Source of the DNA: an uncultured Bacilli bacterium | Lineage (GTDB): Bacteria; Bacillota_I; Bacilli_A; RF39; UBA660 | Direction: 5' to 3' | NCBI GenBank assembly: GCA_944331725.1 | Contig: CALVJE010000054.1 | Coordinates: 1-7,544, forward strand | DNA: 7,544 nucleotides | In this document: positions 6,069-7,544 of the stretch, piece by piece | Numbering within the stretch: the first letter of the stretch is position 1 | How the letters are laid out: each line of letters starts with the position of its first letter | Notes under the pieces: generated by a model | Databases searched by the model: none | What the model saw: the letters and a program-made list of their open reading frames with translations, nothing else | What the model was told of the DNA's origin: nothing | Program-made: the position numbers and the translations under genes

Positions 6069-6821
6069 ATGTTTATTGATACACATTGTCATTTAAGTGG
6101 TGAAGATTATGATGACATAGATAAAATTATAGAAGATGATAAAAATGCTATGGTAGATAAAATAGTAGTATCAGGATGTAGTAAGGAAAGTATAGAGGAA
6201 GTATTAGTATTAAAAGATAAATATGATATTGTTTATGCTACACTTGGATATCATCCAGAGTATGCTTCTATTATTACAGAAGATGATTTAAATTATTTAA
6301 AAAAGATACTTGATAATGAAAAGATAGTTGGTATTGGAGAAATTGGTCTTGATTATCATTATGGTAAAGAAAATATTGATAAACAAAAATGGTTATTTGA
6401 AAGTCAGTTAAAAATAACTGAAGAGTTAAATTTGCCAGTAGTTATACATTCTAGGGATGCAACTCTGGATACAATTAATATTTTAAAAAAGTATAGAGTT
6501 AGAGGAATAATTCATTGTTTTAGTGGAAGTTTAGAGACTGCTAATATTTATATTAAAATGCGATTCTTATTAGGTATTGGTGGTGTTTTAACTTTTAAAA
6601 ATTCTAAGCTTAAAGACGTGGTAAAAGAAATTCCTATGGAATCTATTGTTCTTGAAACTGATAGTCCTTATCTTACTCCTGTACCTTTTAGAGGAAAGCA
6701 GAATTCATCTAAATATTTAAAATATATAGCAGAGTTTATTTCTGATATTAAGGATATTGATATAGAAGAAGTGTCAAAAATTACCAATAGAAATGCTTGT
6801 AATTTATTTGACTTTAGATAG
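6069..6821 (+). CDS. tatD: TatD-family metal-dependent hydrolase (DNase), 250 aa
   Basis: TatD enzymes are cytoplasmic metal-dependent hydrolases of the amidohydrolase-like TIM-barrel type; members such as Escherichia coli TatD are 3'-5' exonucleases with proposed roles in DNA repair or decay. The ATG at 6069 is chosen because AGGGAGG at 6054-6060 stands 8 bases upstream and the conserved family start MFIDTHCHL begins there; the frame opens at 6012 but would add 19 hydrophobic residues unlike the family and would precede the predicted transcript start. Metal-binding residues are visible in order: H6 and H8 (THCHL), E91 (IGEIGLDY), H127 (VIHSRDA), H149 (IIHCFSG) and D198 (ETDSPYL). The length is normal for the family (about 255). 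It follows metS as tatD (yabD) does in Bacillus, with one small gene inserted, and precedes a 3D-domain gene as yabD precedes yabE. The family is certain; the substrate in this organism is not known. Confidence 0.95.
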   Translation: MFIDTHCHLSGEDYDDIDKIIEDDKNAMVDKIVVSGCSKESIEEVLVLKDKYDIVYATLGYHPEYASIITEDDLNYLKKILDNEKIVGIGEIGLDYHYGKENIDKQKWLFESQLKITEELNLPVVIHSRDATLDTINILKKYRVRGIIHCFSGSLETANIYIKMRFLLGIGGVLTFKNSKLKDVVKEIPMESIVLETDSPYLTPVPFRGKQNSSKYLKYIAEFISDIKDIDIEEVSKITNRNACNLFDFR

Positions 6822-6836
6822 AGATAATGCTACTAT
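6808..6836 (+). promoter_or_regulatory. Possible sigma-A promoter of the 3D-domain gene
   Basis: TTGACT (6808-6813, 5 of 6) inside the 3' end of tatD and an extended -10, TG-C-TACTAT (6828-6836, hexamer 4 of 6), are 17 bases apart. Initiation near 6843 gives a leader of about 24 bases. The gene may also be read from tatD, because no terminator lies between. Confidence 0.5.
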
Positions 6837-6866
6837 TACCTTAATAGAAAATGAGGTAGGTAGACT

Positions 6867-7454
6867 GTGGGATCTAGATTTTTAAAATATTTTTTATTTG
6901 TTATTATGATTTTTTGTTTAGGATTTGTTGTTTTATCAGGTAATTCAAGAAAAGTAATTACAACTTCTAATATTAATAGTGTTAAGAGTTTGCAAGCTGT
7001 ACATATTGTTAATAAATATAATTCTATTAAAGAGGCTGAGAAAAAAGTAGAGATTCCTTTTTTTGAAAGTTTTTATGATGCTATTAGTGTGGCTAGTACT
7101 AGTCCCGTTTCTTTTAATGGAAAGCTTACAGCATATGGCCCTGATTGTCCAGGTTGTTCTGGTAATAGTGCTTGTCCTCCACGACAAAATTTTAAGAATG
7201 GAAATATTTATTTTGAAGATCAAGTTTATGGAAAAGTACGTGTAGTTGCTGCTGATAGATCTATTCCATGTGGTAGTATTGTTAGGATAAGTGGTATTAA
7301 TATTTATAGTGAGCCTATCCTTGCTATTGTTATGGATAGAGGTGGAGCGGTTACTGGTAATCATATGGATTTATTATTTACAAGTCAATCTAATTTAGAA
7401 GGATTTGCTACTAGCCATAATATAAAATTTGAACTTATACGATATGGATGGTAA
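6867..7454 (+). CDS. Membrane-anchored 3D-domain protein, probable cell-wall (peptidoglycan) enzyme
   Basis: The 3D domain, named for three conserved aspartates, forms a double-psi beta barrel like that of MltA lytic transglycosylases and is found in wall-acting proteins such as Bacillus YabE and YuiC. The start is GTG 6867, with GAGGTAGG at 6853-6860 and a 6-base spacer. Residues 8-24 are a hydrophobic segment after a basic N-terminus, so the protein is a signal-anchored or secreted protein. A linker of about 60 residues follows. The 3D domain runs from about 87 (LTAYGPDC) to 195, with the aspartates at D130 (VVAADRSIPCG), D157 (AIVMDRGG) and D168 (HMDLLF). Four extracytoplasmic cysteines (94, 97, 103, 135) could form disulfides. 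Unlike Bacillus YabE it lacks the G5 and ubiquitin-like repeats, so it is a much shorter relative. Its place after tatD agrees with the Bacillus order tatD-yabE. Catalysis is inferred from the fold family. Confidence 0.9.
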   Translation: MGSRFLKYFLFVIMIFCLGFVVLSGNSRKVITTSNINSVKSLQAVHIVNKYNSIKEAEKKVEIPFFESFYDAISVASTSPVSFNGKLTAYGPDCPGCSGNSACPPRQNFKNGNIYFEDQVYGKVRVVAADRSIPCGSIVRISGINIYSEPILAIVMDRGGAVTGNHMDLLFTSQSNLEGFATSHNIKFELIRYGW

Positions 7455-7460
7455 TAAAGT

Positions 7461-7534
7461 GTCTAGTTGTTACTACTCAGCCATAAAATAACGAATTTTA
7501 AGTAATTCGTTATTTTTACATGGTAAAACTAGGC
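7461..7534. repeat. Nested imperfect inverted repeat around the right-end terminator
   Basis: Three concentric complementary blocks are present: GTCTAGTT (7461-7468) with AACTAGGC (7527-7534, one G-U), CCAT (7481-7484) with ATGG (7520-7523), and the 13-bp terminator stem at 7485-7516. Unpaired bases lie on both sides: 12 against 3 between the outer and middle blocks, and 3 on the right between the middle and inner ones. No direct repeat flanks are visible, so a mobile element cannot be claimed. Confidence 0.45.
7485..7517. terminator. Strong, probably bidirectional terminator after the 3D-domain gene
   Basis: A perfect 13-bp stem forms between 7485-7497 and 7504-7516 with a 6-base loop TTAAGT. 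The 3' side ends in five T residues (7513-7517) and the 5' side begins with AAAA (7485-7488), so it could stop transcription from either direction. It lies about 30 bases after the stop codon. The remaining 27 bases to the window end contain no start codon of a recognisable gene. Confidence 0.8.
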
Positions 7535-7544
7535 AAACAAAATC

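Noticed and set aside
6945..7364. 139-residue open frame on the - strand
   Set aside because: It is antisense to the 3D-domain gene, rich in Asn, Thr, Ser and Ile as expected from the reverse of this codon bias, and has no supporting signals. The + strand frame at 7063-7245 is rejected for the same reason.

Overview
The window is a stretch of A+T-rich bacterial chromosome with every gene on the + strand. It carries an mfd to spoVT and metS to tatD to 3D-domain gene order typical of Firmicutes (Bacilli). The low G+C content, the preference for TTA, AGT and AGA codons, a T-box leader, a SpoVT-type AbrB regulator and a short MetRS suggest a low-G+C Firmicute, possibly an uncultured Bacilli/Erysipelotrichales-like or Mollicutes-related gut lineage. 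Tryptophan is always TGG and all genes end in TAA (6) or TAG (2), so the standard bacterial code fits. No mobile element, CRISPR array, rRNA or tRNA was seen.

Layout. 1-1845 is the C-terminal half of the transcription-repair coupling factor Mfd, cut by the window edge. 1909-2514 and 2584-3222 are two proteins I do not recognise. The second has its own strong sigma-A-like promoter and a clear intrinsic terminator. 3375-3914 is SpoVT. From 3904 to 4178 lie a promoter and a T-box leader whose specifier triplet is ATG (methionine), feeding methionyl-tRNA synthetase at 4179-5717. A 60-residue two-helix membrane protein (5830-6012) follows as an almost self-contained unit with its own promoter and terminator. 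TatD-family hydrolase (6069-6821) and a membrane-anchored 3D-domain cell-wall protein (6867-7454) complete the set. A strong hairpin terminator nested in a larger inverted repeat closes the window.

How it works together. Most genes are ordinary housekeeping genes: DNA repair, tRNA charging, a DNase/quality-control hydrolase and cell-wall remodelling, with one transcription factor of sporulation type. The intergenic regions are very compact. In two places the terminator of one gene physically overlaps the promoter of the next; in two others the -35 box sits in the 3' end of the preceding gene. The genes therefore look like a series of short units rather than one operon. The most notable signals are the T-box expression platform (its 3' half could pair either with the T-box sequence or with the metS Shine-Dalgarno), the two unrecognised genes between mfd and spoVT, the small membrane protein before tatD, and the nested palindrome at the right end. 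No clearly new multi-gene system is visible.
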